DNA from: Diplonema papillatum
Lineage: Eukaryota; Euglenozoa; Diplonemea; Diplonemida; Diplonemidae
Direction of reading: 5' to 3'
Length of the DNA stretch: 64,000 nt
Assembly: GCA_030068145.1 (NCBI GenBank)
Contig: JAPJBO010000366.1
Span: 62,001-126,000 of the forward strand
Shown: positions 1 to 11,009 of the stretch, one piece after another
How the letters are laid out: every line of letters begins with the position of its first letter
How positions within the stretch are numbered: the first letter of the stretch is position 1
Program-made: the position numbers and the translations under genes
The notes under the pieces: generated by a model
Databases searched by the model: none
What the model was told of the DNA's origin: nothing
Seen by the model: the letters and a program-made list of their open reading frames with translations, nothing else

Positions 1-3000
1 GATGCGTGGCTGTGAAGGTCGCAAGCTTTCCCGTCATCCAGCACCACGGATGAGATGTACCGGTAGTTTGCTTCCTTGCGCCTTTTCAGGGACAGAGAGC
101 TCTCCAACTGCCTCCACCAGCACTGCAGGCGAGTGGCCGCTGCGACCTTCTTCTGTCGAAGGCCCGTGAGGTCTTCAATGTACTCCTTCGCGGCTCTACT
201 CCTGCAACGGAGCTGCAGCACGCTGGCCCTACCACGCCACCAGTGTTGGAGGGTCAGTGCCGAGAAACCCTTCAACGACGACAGCCGCCTGTGCTCACCG
301 AGAAGCGCGGTGTCACGAGCGGTCGCTGCCACCAGTCGATCCTTGTCCCCGACGCGTTGCTGCATAGCTTGGCTGTTCATGACCCATTCGCAAAGGATGC
401 TGCGCCACCAGCACTGCAAGACGAGGCATGCCTCTTCTTCTCGGACCTCTTGATGTCCGATTCTCCTGTGCGATGTGTAGTTGATGGCCAGCAAGCAAGG
501 AAAAGGACGTATGTATTCCCGGTACTAAGAGTAACTGAGGGCGTTCTTTTACATTTGGTTGGAGGCGTACGGGTTACCACCACGTTCCTCCTGATTTGCC
601 CCTTCCTCGTAACTTGCGTAAACTCCGCTACGGTTGCTTGCATTGCTGGTGCTCAATTCGTACAGACTTCGAAGACTTGCGGAACCAAACTCGTTCACCG
701 GCCCGTTCGCAACAGCGACTGGGTAGTCTCCCGCGTGTGGAGTGGAAGAAATGTGAAAACGGGAAAGCATACCTACGCCGAAGGCGGTTGTCGAGGCTGT
801 TTTTATGCGTGCGGCACGCAAGGATGTTGCGGAAGAAGCGCGCCACCGTTTGCGCGGCGTCTTTCTCGTCGGGTCGCTGCTGCTCCTGCTGCCGCTGCTG
901 CGCCGAGCCTACAGCGACTCTCGTCCGGTAGCCCCGCCAAAGGGCTTTGATGAGGTTCACCGCGTCATCCTCGGTGTCCCAGAGGTACTGCTGCCAGCGC
1001 AGGCTGTGCGCCTTGCGTTGTACGCACGCGGCGGCGTGCCGCCTCCAGCAGCACTGGATGACGAGGGCGGCGCCGTTAAGCTTCCGGGCTTCCATCTCGC
1101 GTGTCATCTGCTGCTCGTCGGAAAGGGTGCGACTCCGCTTTTCCTGCAAAAGCCTCTTCGCAGGGGGTATGCGGAACGCAGCTTGGATAATGCACGCGGC
1201 GCTGTTCCGGTCGCCTCGGTCCGCGCGGCGGAGGCTCAGCCTCTTCCGCCGGCAGACGGACACCGCCCTCTTCCCCCGAACGAAGCTCTGTATCACGCGC
1301 GCGGCCTCATCATCGGCGCATCGGCCGTCTTCCGTGCACGCGGAAACGTGGCTCCTTCTAATGCTCACCTCCCCATAGCCCGACACATCGACGTCGACCA
1401 CGTCGTCGTCCCCACCCACCAACGTGCCTTTACGCCCGTTCATCGCGGCTTCACCCCCGGCCAGCCCGTTCAAGACAACCGTGCTCCCTATAGCGGGCGC
1501 CTGATTTAGTTAGTGGTATGTGTTGCAGCGCGTGTACTCCTCGGGTGTCCAAGCAAACCGAGCAACAGCAATAGAAATACTCCCGCGGAGTAGGTATGCG
1601 GCCACAGCAAGCCACTGCATCGATGTGGCTGAGTGACTGTTGGGACGCCTGAAGCTAGCTCTCGGTATATTCCGCGTCGGTGCCAAGCCCGTTGGAGCTG
1701 AAAATACTCGACGTAGCTGCTTTGACTCCGAATGGAAGGGAGGAAATATAGAGGTTGAGGGGATAATACGATACAAACACAATCTGATTTGTTCTTCGCT
1801 GACACCACCGTGTGCTGTTCTTTCACTCAGGACTTTGACCTGTTGTGTTAGTGTGATTTGTCGTGTAGGGGTAGACCCGCATGACCTCACGTCCGTTCAA
1901 CACGTGGTTCGGTGGTTACAGCACTTGGGATCCCTTCGGTTCTTTGTCTGGCAGTTATTGTCGAGCATTTCCTTCCAGCGCTTATGTAAAAAAAAAGATA
2001 CGTGCGCATGGTGCGCCAACGGGGATGGGTCCCGCAAAAAGGCCCGCCCGTGGTGCAACCGATGCTTTGAAGGTCACTACATTCACACCCGGACCGGCTA
2101 GCCGTTGAGGCGAACTTGAGCACTTAACTATGCCGCCGTCTAGCTAACGAGCTGGGGACTGGTTCTGCTGGCTGCCCCCTCTCTTTCGCAAGAAAGCCCG
2201 CCCGGGGCGCAACAGGTTCCCTCGGACCAGAAATGGAAAGCGGCAGGCCACGCATACCGCGGAGCTTCTGCGAATCGACGAAACGTCCCTCGAAGCCCGC
2301 ACGGAGGACCTGGGCAACGACCCAAAAGATGAGGGCCGGAACGGCGAACGTAGCGGTTCGACGTCGAATGTCTCTTCTCCCTGTATATTTGCGTGCGAGG
2401 GGGTAACTATACGACGTTGTGAGTGCCGGTATTCGTTTTCATCTGCTCAGATCTTCGATTCGGGGACGACGCAAAAAATGGGCAGAATTGTGTGAGAGAA
2501 CTACTGAAAATACTGCGCTTAAAATGGGACGATCAGATCCTGACGCCAGGGACAGTGTAAGTCGCGCCAGCCCGGAGAAGCAGAGAAGGTGCTGTGCGCC
2601 CTTCCTTTCCCACCCCTGTTTTCTGCATCTAAAGGGAGTGAGGGTAGTACGCTGCCGTCGATCGGGTTTTTGTTCTTCTTGACAACTTGCATCTTGCGTT
2701 TATTGGGCAGGAGAAATACTCGAGGGGCTGCCTGGTGCTTACTTCGAAGGAGGCTAGAGGGGGAGAAACAATACAACTGAAAAGTGGGTCTTTTTTGTTG
2801 AACGCTTACGCTCGCCACTGAACCCAGGTTCACCTGTGTTTCGAGCACAGTTACCTCCTTTGATCTTTTGCAGCTGGCAGCCTCCTCAAGTATTTCCTAC
2901 AAGGCAGGTGCGTATACAACAAAAAAAACGAAAAACGCACCTCTTTGGCTTCGCCTCGCTCCGGTGGCCCCGAGCCGAACGCGGCGGACGACGCGCGCCG

Positions 3001-5481
3001 AGCGTTGGACGACAAAAGAGACCGTCGGCCCGCCCACCCGCTCGGCCGGCGGCTCGGCTTGCCGAGCACGCAGCGGCGCACGGCGCGTTGGATGAGGCCG
3101 GCGGCGAAGGAGCGCCGCGCCGCGCTGTCGCGCAGCGCCGCTTCGCGGCGGAAGCGGTCGAGGCGCAGGGCCGCGAGCTTCTGCCGGACGACCCGCTGCG
3201 CGGCCGACACGCCGCTGCGGAGGACGCGCAGGCGGCGGCGCGCAGCGAAGCCGCGCCACACTTTTTGGATCGCCACCGCGAACCGCCACGAGTACGCGGC
3301 CAGCCACGCCGGCTCGGCCCGCGGGTGCCGCAGGCGGCACGCCCGCCGCCGGCCCCGCATCCCTCGGAACGCGGCTTGGATCCGGGTCGCTGCGTGCGCC
3401 CGGGCGCTCGCCACCGTCCGCCGGGTGTCGGCGCGTTTCCGCTCCGACTTCTGCGCCCGCGCCCAGCATATTCGCACGAACCTGTCGCAGAGGGTGTCTT
3501 GACGTGACGCCAACTCGAAGATTTGGGCCTTCCTACTACACGAAGAACGTGCAGGGGTAGCCACGCCTCAGCAGTCCCAGGGCCCCACCCTCCTATACTC
3601 TGTTCTCGTCGTCATCGCTACCGCGCTGACTTTGCGAGAGAGAGATCAAGACCCTTCGAACGAAGTGAGGGAAGCTCTGGAACTGATACTGACGAGCGAA
3701 TGAAACTTGATGGAGTTCGATCAACGAATGAGAGCGACTGACGATTTCGCTTAGGACACCTATTGCGGTTAACGGTACGGCCGGATGCAAATGAAATGAG
3801 ATCCCCCCTGTTTTTTCCACAAGACATCCTACACGAAGAAACTGCCGCTTCCAGTCTAGCTAACCCTGTCCCCACGTGAAGCGTTTCAAGGGTCAACCCT
3901 TCCTTCAAAAAGAGACGACTTCGAGTAAAGGTACATGTACTAAGTAAATACTACTAGTGGTGCGTACCTGTCAATCGCTTTCGCAGCCTGGTCAGCGGCC
4001 AGCTCGGTGTTTCGCATACAGTTCCAGCGGAAGTCGGCGACCAGTCGCTCGAACTCTTCTTCACGGGCGGCCTCAGCACGCAGCGTGTGCCGCTGGTGCG
4101 TCCTGCGCAGGCGGACGGCGCGCCTGACACGCCCTCGCGCGGCGTGGCACCGCCAGGAGCACTGGATCTTGGTCGCCAAACAGTGGTGCCGGTCGGTCTC
4201 GGCGCGCCACACGCCGAGCCAGCGCCGGGTTTCTTCCCCGTGGTCCCGATTCTCGAAGGCGACTCGCCAGTGCGCCGACGGGTTCTTGCCTTCTGGCGCT
4301 CGCGGCGCGAAGAGAGACTGCCAGCTGCTCCTCTGCGCCGCAATCTCCGCAGAACTCAGCGTCCGCTGGCGCTTCCGCTCGCGCGCCGCCTCCGCCTTGA
4401 GCTCCTCCGGCGTTGGTTCCACGGCTAACTTCAACTCTCGTTGAATGCTCTGCGTGAGACGCGAGCTTGCTGCGGCTTCTTGTTCCAGCCACAAGGACCG
4501 TACGCTCTCCGCCTGCTCGCGCCAGAGTTGATCCAAGCCTTGGTTGTGGAGGAGTCGCTTGCGTAGGAACGTGACGTGTAACTCTTCCTTCGCGAGCTCT
4601 GAGTTTATACTGGACATATACAGCCTCCGAGACTCCCTGTGCGCCGCGTTGATCTCCTGCATCCTGCGGTATCTCGCCTCTGCCTTCGCTTCCTGCGGGA
4701 CTGTCGGGCCCAGCCGCTGCCAGACCGCGTCGTGCGTCAACGGGTCGTCAGCGTCCGACACCTCGTCCGGCGCCGAGTCCTTGCCCGCGTTGACCGCGGA
4801 TTGGGCCGGGCTGCAGGGGTCGGCTGCCTGGATTAAGAAGGGGGCGACGCTCTTGTTTTCGAGGACGCCGGCCTTGAGGTAAAACGGCGCGGCGCCCGGT
4901 TCGGCGCCGCAGCCGGCGTCCGGGTTGGGGAGGTTGAAGACGTGTTTGCCGCCCTCCGACGACGTGGGCCGGAGGCCGCGGGGCGGGGGAATGGGGCGAG
5001 TCAGGCCTCTGGGGAGGGGGTGGTGGTCCCACATGGGCATTTCGTGCAGGAGCCCGTCGTGGTTGGGGGCTTGCTCGAAGATGAAGCGGTGTTTGCGGTG
5101 CGCCTCTGCCAGCGCTCGCTTCCGGTTGTCTCGGGCGCCGGAGGCTTCGATGCGTTTGTTTTCGATTTCGTATCGTTTGACGCGCGATGTCCGTAGTTCG
5201 AACAACGCGTACTCGTACCGAATCGAATTCTCAATCGTCTTGCACAGCGCTTGGATGTCGCCCTGCCGCTTCGCCGGCGGCGGCGCCGGCGGCGCGCCGT
5301 CCTCGAAGGTGCGCTCCGGCTTGCTGATCTCGCACACGCTGTCGAAGTCTTGCCTCTTCTCCGCTGACACCCTCGGCGTCTTCCTCTTGTACCCTGGCTT
5401 CGACATGCCCGGCAGCCCCACCATCTGGCCGCCGTTGCCGCGCCCATTCCCAGGAGGAGCGGGCACTGACGGCGCAGTCAT
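1..5481 (-). CDS. Multi-IQ-motif (calmodulin-binding) protein, four exons, 3' end beyond window
   Basis: Exons on the minus strand: 5481-3968, 3532-2941, 1500-773 and 465 to the window edge. All joins keep phase (2, 0, 2) and use GT donors (GTACGC, GTGCGT, GTATGC) and AG acceptors; the exon 3 acceptor follows a branch-like CTAAC. Exon 1 starts at an ATG (MTAPSV) and encodes a charged, proline-rich, partly coiled protein with an IQ-like segment (ATKIQCSWRCHAARGR) near its end. Exon 2 has IQ motifs (ATRIQAAFRGMRGRRR, AIQKVWRGFAARRR), exon 3 has ARVIQSFVRGKRA and ALVIQCCWRRHAA, and exon 4 has LVLQCWWRS, LTLQHWWRGRA and RLQCWWRQ. IQ motifs bind calmodulin or EF-hand light chains. No motor or calponin domain is visible, so the role, perhaps cytoskeletal, is unknown. 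Intron 2 (1501-2940) holds repeats A1 and B1; introns 1 (3533-3967) and 3 (466-772) show nothing recognisable. Exon structure is confident; function is not. Confidence 0.75.
1862..1996 (-). repeat. Intron-associated repeat family B, copy B1
   Basis: About 135 bp, closely matched by the opposite-strand copy at 16046-16205. Read on the minus strand it begins with a T run and CATAAGCGC, then GGAAATGCTCGAC, and ends with a stretch containing GGTCATGCGGGTCTACCCC. The T run plus ATAAGC start and the GGAAATRCT box resemble the left end of family A, so the two families may be related. It lies in intron 2 of the IQ-motif gene, in the gene's orientation. Confidence 0.7.
2714..2925 (-). mobile_element. 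Introner-like element family A, copy A1 (full length)
   Basis: About 212 bp. On the minus strand it begins with a T run and GTATACGCACCTGC, then the left inverted repeat AAATACTTGAGGAGGCTGCC, and ends with the right arm matching GGCAGCCCCTCGAGTATTT. It starts about 15 nt downstream of the GTGCGT donor that ends exon 2 of the IQ-motif gene at 2941, so it forms the 5' part of that intron. Confidence 0.8.
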
Positions 5482-5719
5482 GGTGTGCACCCTTTCCCCA
5501 CCTCCACACCCCCTCCTGTTCCACACGGAAGCGTTGCACACGTTGTAAAAGCGGTTGGGTATTGGAGATTATGTTCACAGTCCAGTCCCGGATTCACACC
5601 TGGTTCGTAATCAGAGCTGTTTGATACGGGAAACCCTTTCGAGAAGCGCAAGTGTGGGAAATGTTCAGCTGCAGGGTGGTACCATTGGTTTCATCCTCGC
5701 TTCCAGTGGTTTGTCGCAT

Positions 5720-5757
5720 CGAAAGCAGCGCAGGTTCACGGACCTGCGCTGCTTTCG
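5720..5757. other. Perfect 16-bp inverted repeat (hairpin)
   Basis: Arms CGAAAGCAGCGCAGGT (5720-5735) and ACCTGCGCTGCTTTCG (5742-5757) are exact reverse complements with a 6-nt loop. It lies about 240 bp upstream of the IQ-motif gene start. It could be an RNA hairpin, a small MITE relic or a protein-binding site; nothing separates these. Confidence 0.8.
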
Positions 5758-5929
5758 TGGTCGCAATATTTGTTTTGGCAAGCCAATGGTTTCCCGTCAT
5801 CCAGCTACCTTTTCCGGCGAACGGAACACGGGGGGGAGGCACGCGCGACGGCACGATTTTGCCAGGCAGCTTTGATGAGTCACGGGGCAGTAGTTGCAGG
5901 GCTCCGCTTGCGCACTGGCTTGCACCGAG

Positions 5930-6040
5930 GCGAAGCTAAGTTCTGGCGATGCTAAGTTCGAAGCAAAGTTCGCGAAGCTGAGTTTTGGTGAAGCAAAGTT
6001 CGGGCGAAGCAACGCTCGGGCGATGCTGGTTGAAGGAGCT
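5930..6040. repeat. Degenerate short tandem repeat (GCTTCGCCCGAACTTT-like)
   Basis: About six imperfect units of 14-18 bp. The minus strand reads as alternations of GCTTCGCCCGAACTTT and GCATCGCCAGAACTTA. The same unit is present, more regular, at 24290-24365. Confidence 0.65.
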
Positions 6041-6595
6041 GCCGCGTGCCGAAGCACGGCTGTAGTGCTGCGCGCGGGCGCGGTCTCTTGACAACTCGTT
6101 CGCGGGCAACGCGTCTCCTCACCTGCTCCTTCACCAGCGACACTTGCCGCCAGGGGAAACGAGGATTGTGTGCGGTTGTACGGACACGTCCTCGTACCTG
6201 ATTAACCGCACTGCGCAAAGGGAGGGGTCGAAACGGCAGAACTGTCGAAGCAGCCAGTACTGGCTGCGCGCAGTTGCGAAATCACGACAGCCAGCGTGCG
6301 GGGTCCAGAGATCCGGGCTGAAAAGTCGAAGACAGTGTGATCGGGCTTTTCCGGAGGGGCTCACGCGACAGCGTCTCGCCTGTCCGTCCTCCATAGAAAG
6401 GCACCGACGAAGCTGGCACCAGCGGAGTCGAGGTGAGGTCGTACCAACACGGTACGCGCATCTCACAGCGAGTTTCCCGTAATCGGCCTTTCCCAGTTAT
6501 ACTGAGGGAATCGGCAAATCAAATCAAAACCAGAGCAGGACAACAGCCAGTGGAGGGTCTCTCGAGAACTAAACAACGACTCCCTTCATCTTCCG

Positions 6596-8104
6596 TCACA
6601 GGGGGGCGCCGGTTTGCGACGGCGGCTCGGGCTGCGGAGCGGGGTGCAGGATGGAGAACAGCTGCGGCCAGCTGCTGCGCGGCAGGTCGGAGACGGCGGT
6701 GCTGCCGAAGCACGCGGTGATGCGGCGCGCGACACCCATCTCGAGCGGCGACAGCGCCTCGCCCGCGCCCTGCGAGGCGCCGGACGCTTGCTCCGGGGGG
6801 GGACCCGAGTCGAGGTGCCGGCAGGTTCTCGCGAGTTTGTTCGCGTAGCGCAGGTGGTTTTTCCACAGCCAACCTTCGTGGCTCTCCTCGCCCTCGTTGC
6901 TTTCCGGGTCGAAGATGAACGCAGCGCACGGACCGTCGACGCCGGACGCGGCGCAGGCCGCCGCGAGCGACAGCGAACAAGCAGCCTCCCCATCGTACAG
7001 ACAACACGCGGCAGCAGTCGACCCGTTGCTGGATGCAGCTTCACGCGCGACGAGGAACCAGCGGCGCGCGTTGCTGCGGTGCGGCTGGTCCAGGACCAAG
7101 CCGGCGGCGAGCCCCGCGGCCCCGGCGGCTTCGACGACGCCGCACGCGTACGCAGGGGTCGGCGGGAAGAACTGCGCCGCGAACACGGCGCCGGGCCGCA
7201 GCACCCGCCGCGCTTCTCGCATGAACCGCGCGAGCACGGCCGGGTCGCCCGGCAAAAAGTGCAGCGCCCCGACGCTCACGACGGCGTCCGCCGCCGCCCC
7301 CCGCAGCGGCAGCCCCTCCCGCAGGTCCGCCCGCACCACGCCGCCCCCCGCGCGCCCCGCCGCGCGGCAGCACTGCAGCATCGCCGTCGCGAGGTCCGTC
7401 CCGACGACCGTGAACCCGGCGGCCGCAGCGACCGCCGACGAGAGCCCGCTGCCGCAGCCCACGTCGAGCAGGATTCCCCGGACGGCCTCCGGCCGGAAAC
7501 CCGGTCCCCCTGCCTCGAGAGAGAGACGAGTTGGAGTGCAGGGATCATCTCTCCGGGGAGTTTCCGGTTCGGGTTCCGCTGCTTCTGCGGTGCCGGCGGC
7601 CCTCTTTCTCTTTTGCGTGCCGGCGCGCTGCCTGCCGGACAGCTGCGTCCCGCACGAATCGGGCCCGGTGTTGGGTGCCAGGCCGGCGAGCTCGAGGCAG
7701 CGGCGGGTGAGCACCTCCTGCGAGCCGCGGTTCCACTCGGTGTACGCGGCGGCCCTGCGGCCATCGTAGTGGATGTCCGCGTCGAATTTCGCCCGGAACG
7801 CGGCCTTCCACCGGGAGAGCACCCCGTCCATGTCGGCGACCGAGCCGAATGCGGCGCCCGCGCAACTCCGCAGAGCGGCGTCCACAGCCGCGACGCGCCC
7901 TGCATCCAGCGGGAGCCCACCGCCGCCGCCGCCGGCCTTTGTTCGCTTCGGCTTCCGCGTCTTCGCACGGACGACGCTCAGGAGGTCTGTTATCAGCGGC
8001 GCCGGAAACCGCTCGGCGAGCACCCGCTCTTCACCGAACAGCCGCAGGGTCACCCGCTTCCCCCTCGGCGCCTCCTCCGCGGGGGCGGCGGGCGCGGCGG
8101 CCAT
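6596..8104 (-). CDS. Bud23/WBSCR22-like SAM-dependent (18S rRNA guanine-N7) methyltransferase
   Basis: Single exon, 502 residues from the first ATG (8104); upstream in-frame starts are not ATG. The Bud23-type entry segment YTEWNRGSQEVLTRRCLEL (about residue 120) is followed, after an insertion of about 60 residues, by SAM-binding motif I LLDVGCGSGLSS (about residue 207), the acidic end of motif II (VVGTDLATAMLQ), and motif IV-like ADAVVSVGALHFL. Bud23 family enzymes methylate a conserved guanine of 18S rRNA with Trm112 during small-subunit assembly. The insertion, the long N-terminal extension and a C-terminal region lacking the usual basic tail make this a divergent member, so another RNA substrate is possible. 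Part of the insertion (7517-7565) has a near-identical copy at 50172-50220. The neighbouring sequence just upstream of the ATG (8123-8175) recurs at 25005-25060. Confidence 0.65.
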   Translation of the reverse strand: MAAAPAAPAEEAPRGKRVTLRLFGEERVLAERFPAPLITDLLSVVRAKTRKPKRTKAGGGGGGLPLDAGRVAAVDAALRSCAGAAFGSVADMDGVLSRWKAAFRAKFDADIHYDGRRAAAYTEWNRGSQEVLTRRCLELAGLAPNTGPDSCGTQLSGRQRAGTQKRKRAAGTAEAAEPEPETPRRDDPCTPTRLSLEAGGPGFRPEAVRGILLDVGCGSGLSSAVAAAAGFTVVGTDLATAMLQCCRAAGRAGGGVVRADLREGLPLRGAAADAVVSVGALHFLPGDPAVLARFMREARRVLRPGAVFAAQFFPPTPAYACGVVEAAGAAGLAAGLVLDQPHRSNARRWFLVAREAASSNGSTAAACCLYDGEAACSLSLAAACAASGVDGPCAAFIFDPESNEGEESHEGWLWKNHLRYANKLARTCRHLDSGPPPEQASGASQGAGEALSPLEMGVARRITACFGSTAVSDLPRSSWPQLFSILHPAPQPEPPSQTGAPL

Positions 8105-11009
8105 GCCGGGGCTGCGTCCCTTCACGTTTTGCGTTGCCGTTCGATCCCGAAGGACGATCAGTTTGGCGTCTTTTTTTCCCCTCCGTTCCCGTCGCTCCCC
8201 CGACCGACCTTTCTTGGTTCGAGGAATGCCTTTCGGCGGCGCGGCGCGGGGGCCTGAGGAAACGGCTACCGCATCGAAGGAGTGGCGGGGATGCCGGTCC
8301 GCCGCCTGCTGATAGACTTGTGACACGCTGCTGACAGGCTGTGATCAACAGCAGCAGGCGGTTCGATGCAGATCCAGGAGCTAGGGGTGGACTTGCCCAG
8401 TGGCAGCCGACGCTGCCGAGGCGGAGAAGTGAAAGATCGACGATCGACACGCACAATTGTTGCGGCAAAACGGCCCTGGAGGAGCGGGGCGCCTCCCTGG
8501 GCCCGTAGGGTGCCCTGTTTGCCTGTATTGCAGGAACCACAGGGACATTACGCGGGTGCTGGGACCTCGTACCCATGCTCAGGACGCCCAGGACGCTATG
8601 CCCTCCTGAGGGATGGAGATCATGAAAGACCCCAGATCTTCTAGATCCCGACACGTGGTGGTTCTGCACCCCACTCGGGACCTCCCACACTCCGCGGCGA
8701 ACGGCAACGCAACCCGAAGCTTTTTTGGGACCCCCGTTTGTCTCGAACCGGGTGAAGAAAGACGAGCTCGAAACGGACCGGCGTTGGGACGCGCAAAGCG
8801 TGGGGCAGGTTCCTATAGGTCTCGTCCGATCCGCCCTGTCCGACAGAGTGAGGTTTGAAACGAGATACCCGGACCGGATGTGGGTTTGGAATGAAGAGAC
8901 GAACGCGTCGATACGCACTGACAAACAGTGCCCGAGTGCGGAGTGCCACCACGGGGCCCAAAGGAATAATGCTACAAAGAAGTCGCATCAGCACCGAGCT
9001 ACAAAAGACGTTTGTATACATCACGCGCTCATGAACGAGAAGCTCGTCGGCAGATGCTCGCTGGGTGACCCTCCTTGCAATGTTCTTGTTCGGTGCAATT
9101 GTGAGCGTTTTTTTTTCATCGGGGAAAGCGGACAGGTAGAACTGTTCGACAGCGAACCGCGGCAAATAGCGCCAATGCGTGAGAATTCCCGCCTGGCGGC
9201 AATTTCCCCTCGTACAACCTTCGCCGCACAACAAAGAAAGCGAGAATCGAATGAAAACAAAGCGATCCAGCATGCCAGCTACGGTGGCAGCAGCCCACTG
9301 GTGACAACGCAGTGCGGCGTCGACAGCCGCGACGAGGGGGTCACACACTCGCCGAAACAAAGAAAAGAGAGGCCAGCGTTTGCGCATCATTTTTCACCCA
9401 ACGGCAGCGAGTGTCAGTTTTTTTTTTTTTATCCGGCCACGGGGCGTAACAACTGGGTAGCGCACGCCGTGGAAAGGGACATTCGGCCTCCTGGCTTGAG
9501 AGGCTGCCTTTTTGAAGACCAATTCTTGTGTTTATAGAAGCCGGTCTAAGGAGGCTTGCTTCAGAGAAAAACACTCGGAGGCGCCGGCGGGTGCTTGTTT
9601 TGACAGAGGCTAGAAAGGGGAGAAACAACTGAGTTTCGTGTGAGCTACGGCGAGTGTTGCGTTAGTGGGTTCGACATGCTGGTGAGTACAACAGTATGCC
9701 AGCCTGCGAATTGCAACAACGGGCGACCTCCTCAAGAACGACCTACAAAGCAGGTTTGCGTAGTCAAAGAATAGTTGAGTCCCAGCTTTTGGCAGATAGC
9801 AAAAAGAGGGTGCTCGTATTCTTCGCCTTCTCTCCCGAAAGGCGCTTCAGGGTGCGATGGCTTTTCCGACTCCCGCAATCGTGGGCAGCACAAACTCAGT
9901 CTGGTCGACTATTCCCTGCAGGATTTGCGCACTATGAAAGACTGTTGGTGGGGATGGACTCTTCTACTCGTAGTGTGATCCGCTTTCCAGTTTTCCGAGA
10001 AGCAGCAATTAAGGTCTCAGGCAAAACGGATCGACGGTAAGGTGATCAGTTACTAGCGTTTATTGTGGTTTAGAGGTTCGGTGTTTGAGGGTCTCCGGTT
10101 GACCATTGAGGCTGTGAGGCGGTAGTATGAGCCCGGGAACGTCCTCCTTTTTACGACGCGCGAAACGCGTGAGAAGGCTTTCAAAAAGCGAATCACACCA
10201 TCTATTGTCATAATTGAACGTCTAATCTAACTCTTCTTTCAGTATCGACTTTTATTTGTTTGAATGGAGCTGCGGCTGGTTGGTTCTTGTTTTCGTTGGT
10301 TGGCTTTCGTCATACAACGAACTTCGAAGGGGGAGGGAAAACAGGCTAGCGTGGTCGTCTCCGCTTGTTTGCGATCGCGGGTTTTTACAAAGTGTTTCCA
10401 TGACAAGTGTTTCGGTGTTGCTTGCTGACAGCGGTGCAGCAGTGCAGTTTGTGTACACAATTTTGCGAATGGCCTCAGGCGTGCACACAATTCCGCAGAT
10501 GACCTAAGGCAAGCTTAACGGAGAGCACGTTGCTGCACAAGGGTAAAAAGCTTGCTCGATACACGATCCTCGCTGTGAAAGCACGGCCAACCCATCCCTG
10601 GTCACGTTCATGCGCAATGAAGGAAGTTGGAACCGACAGGAGATACTATCGGTTTTCGACCTTCCTTTCCAGCGTTTATTTCCTTGCGGGATTCGGCCTG
10701 CGTAGGCGGATGGGTCGGAATAAGACTTTCTTGCGTGAGTGGCCAGGTCAGTGGCTACGCCAAAAAACCATTACGTTACGCTGCACCCGCGGAAGCTCAA
10801 ATGCGCGAGCCAAGGTGCCACTCGGTCGGCTTCGTACGCACTGGGCTTTGTATTGGTGTTTCTTCCCAGTACTCGCACGAGTGAGCGACAAAAGGAACGA
10901 GGGAACGAGGTGACTGACGAATACGAGCCGCACGCTTGCTAAAGCTGAATTCCAAAACGTCGCAGTACGGATTCGGTGCTCGACTTTGTCCCAGGTTCTC
11001 ACTTACATT
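8105..11009. other. Intergenic region, about 2.9 kb, no gene recognised
   Basis: Open frames here have no recognisable domain and overlap on both strands. The only structured item is a diverged family A element at 9569-9765. Low-complexity T/A runs occur near 9110 and 9420. The segment probably contains the 5' flank of the methyltransferase gene and the 3' flank of the channel gene. Confidence 0.5.
9569..9765 (-). mobile_element. Diverged introner-like element family A, copy A10
   Basis: It retains the order of family A blocks on the minus strand: CCTGCTTTGTAGG, then a TTGAGGAGGT-like arm, then GTAGCTCACACGAAAC, a GTTGTTTCTCCCC block, and a degenerate right arm. Identity is clearly lower than among other copies, so this looks like an old insertion. 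Confidence 0.55.

Larger units (their letters stand above)
5482..6595. other. Intergenic region with hairpin and satellite-like repeat
   Basis: No convincing gene. It holds a perfect 16-bp hairpin at 5720-5757 and an imperfect short tandem array at about 5930-6040, built on units like GCTTCGCCCGAACTTT, which recurs at 24290-24365. It presumably contains the 5' flank of the IQ-motif gene and the 3' flank of the methyltransferase gene. Confidence 0.5.

Noticed and set aside
6614-8257. Long plus-strand open frame (547 codons) opposite the methyltransferase
   Set aside because: High GC third positions of the minus-strand gene keep this frame open. The translation is Arg/Ala/Gly-rich without domains, while the minus strand has clear SAM-binding motifs.
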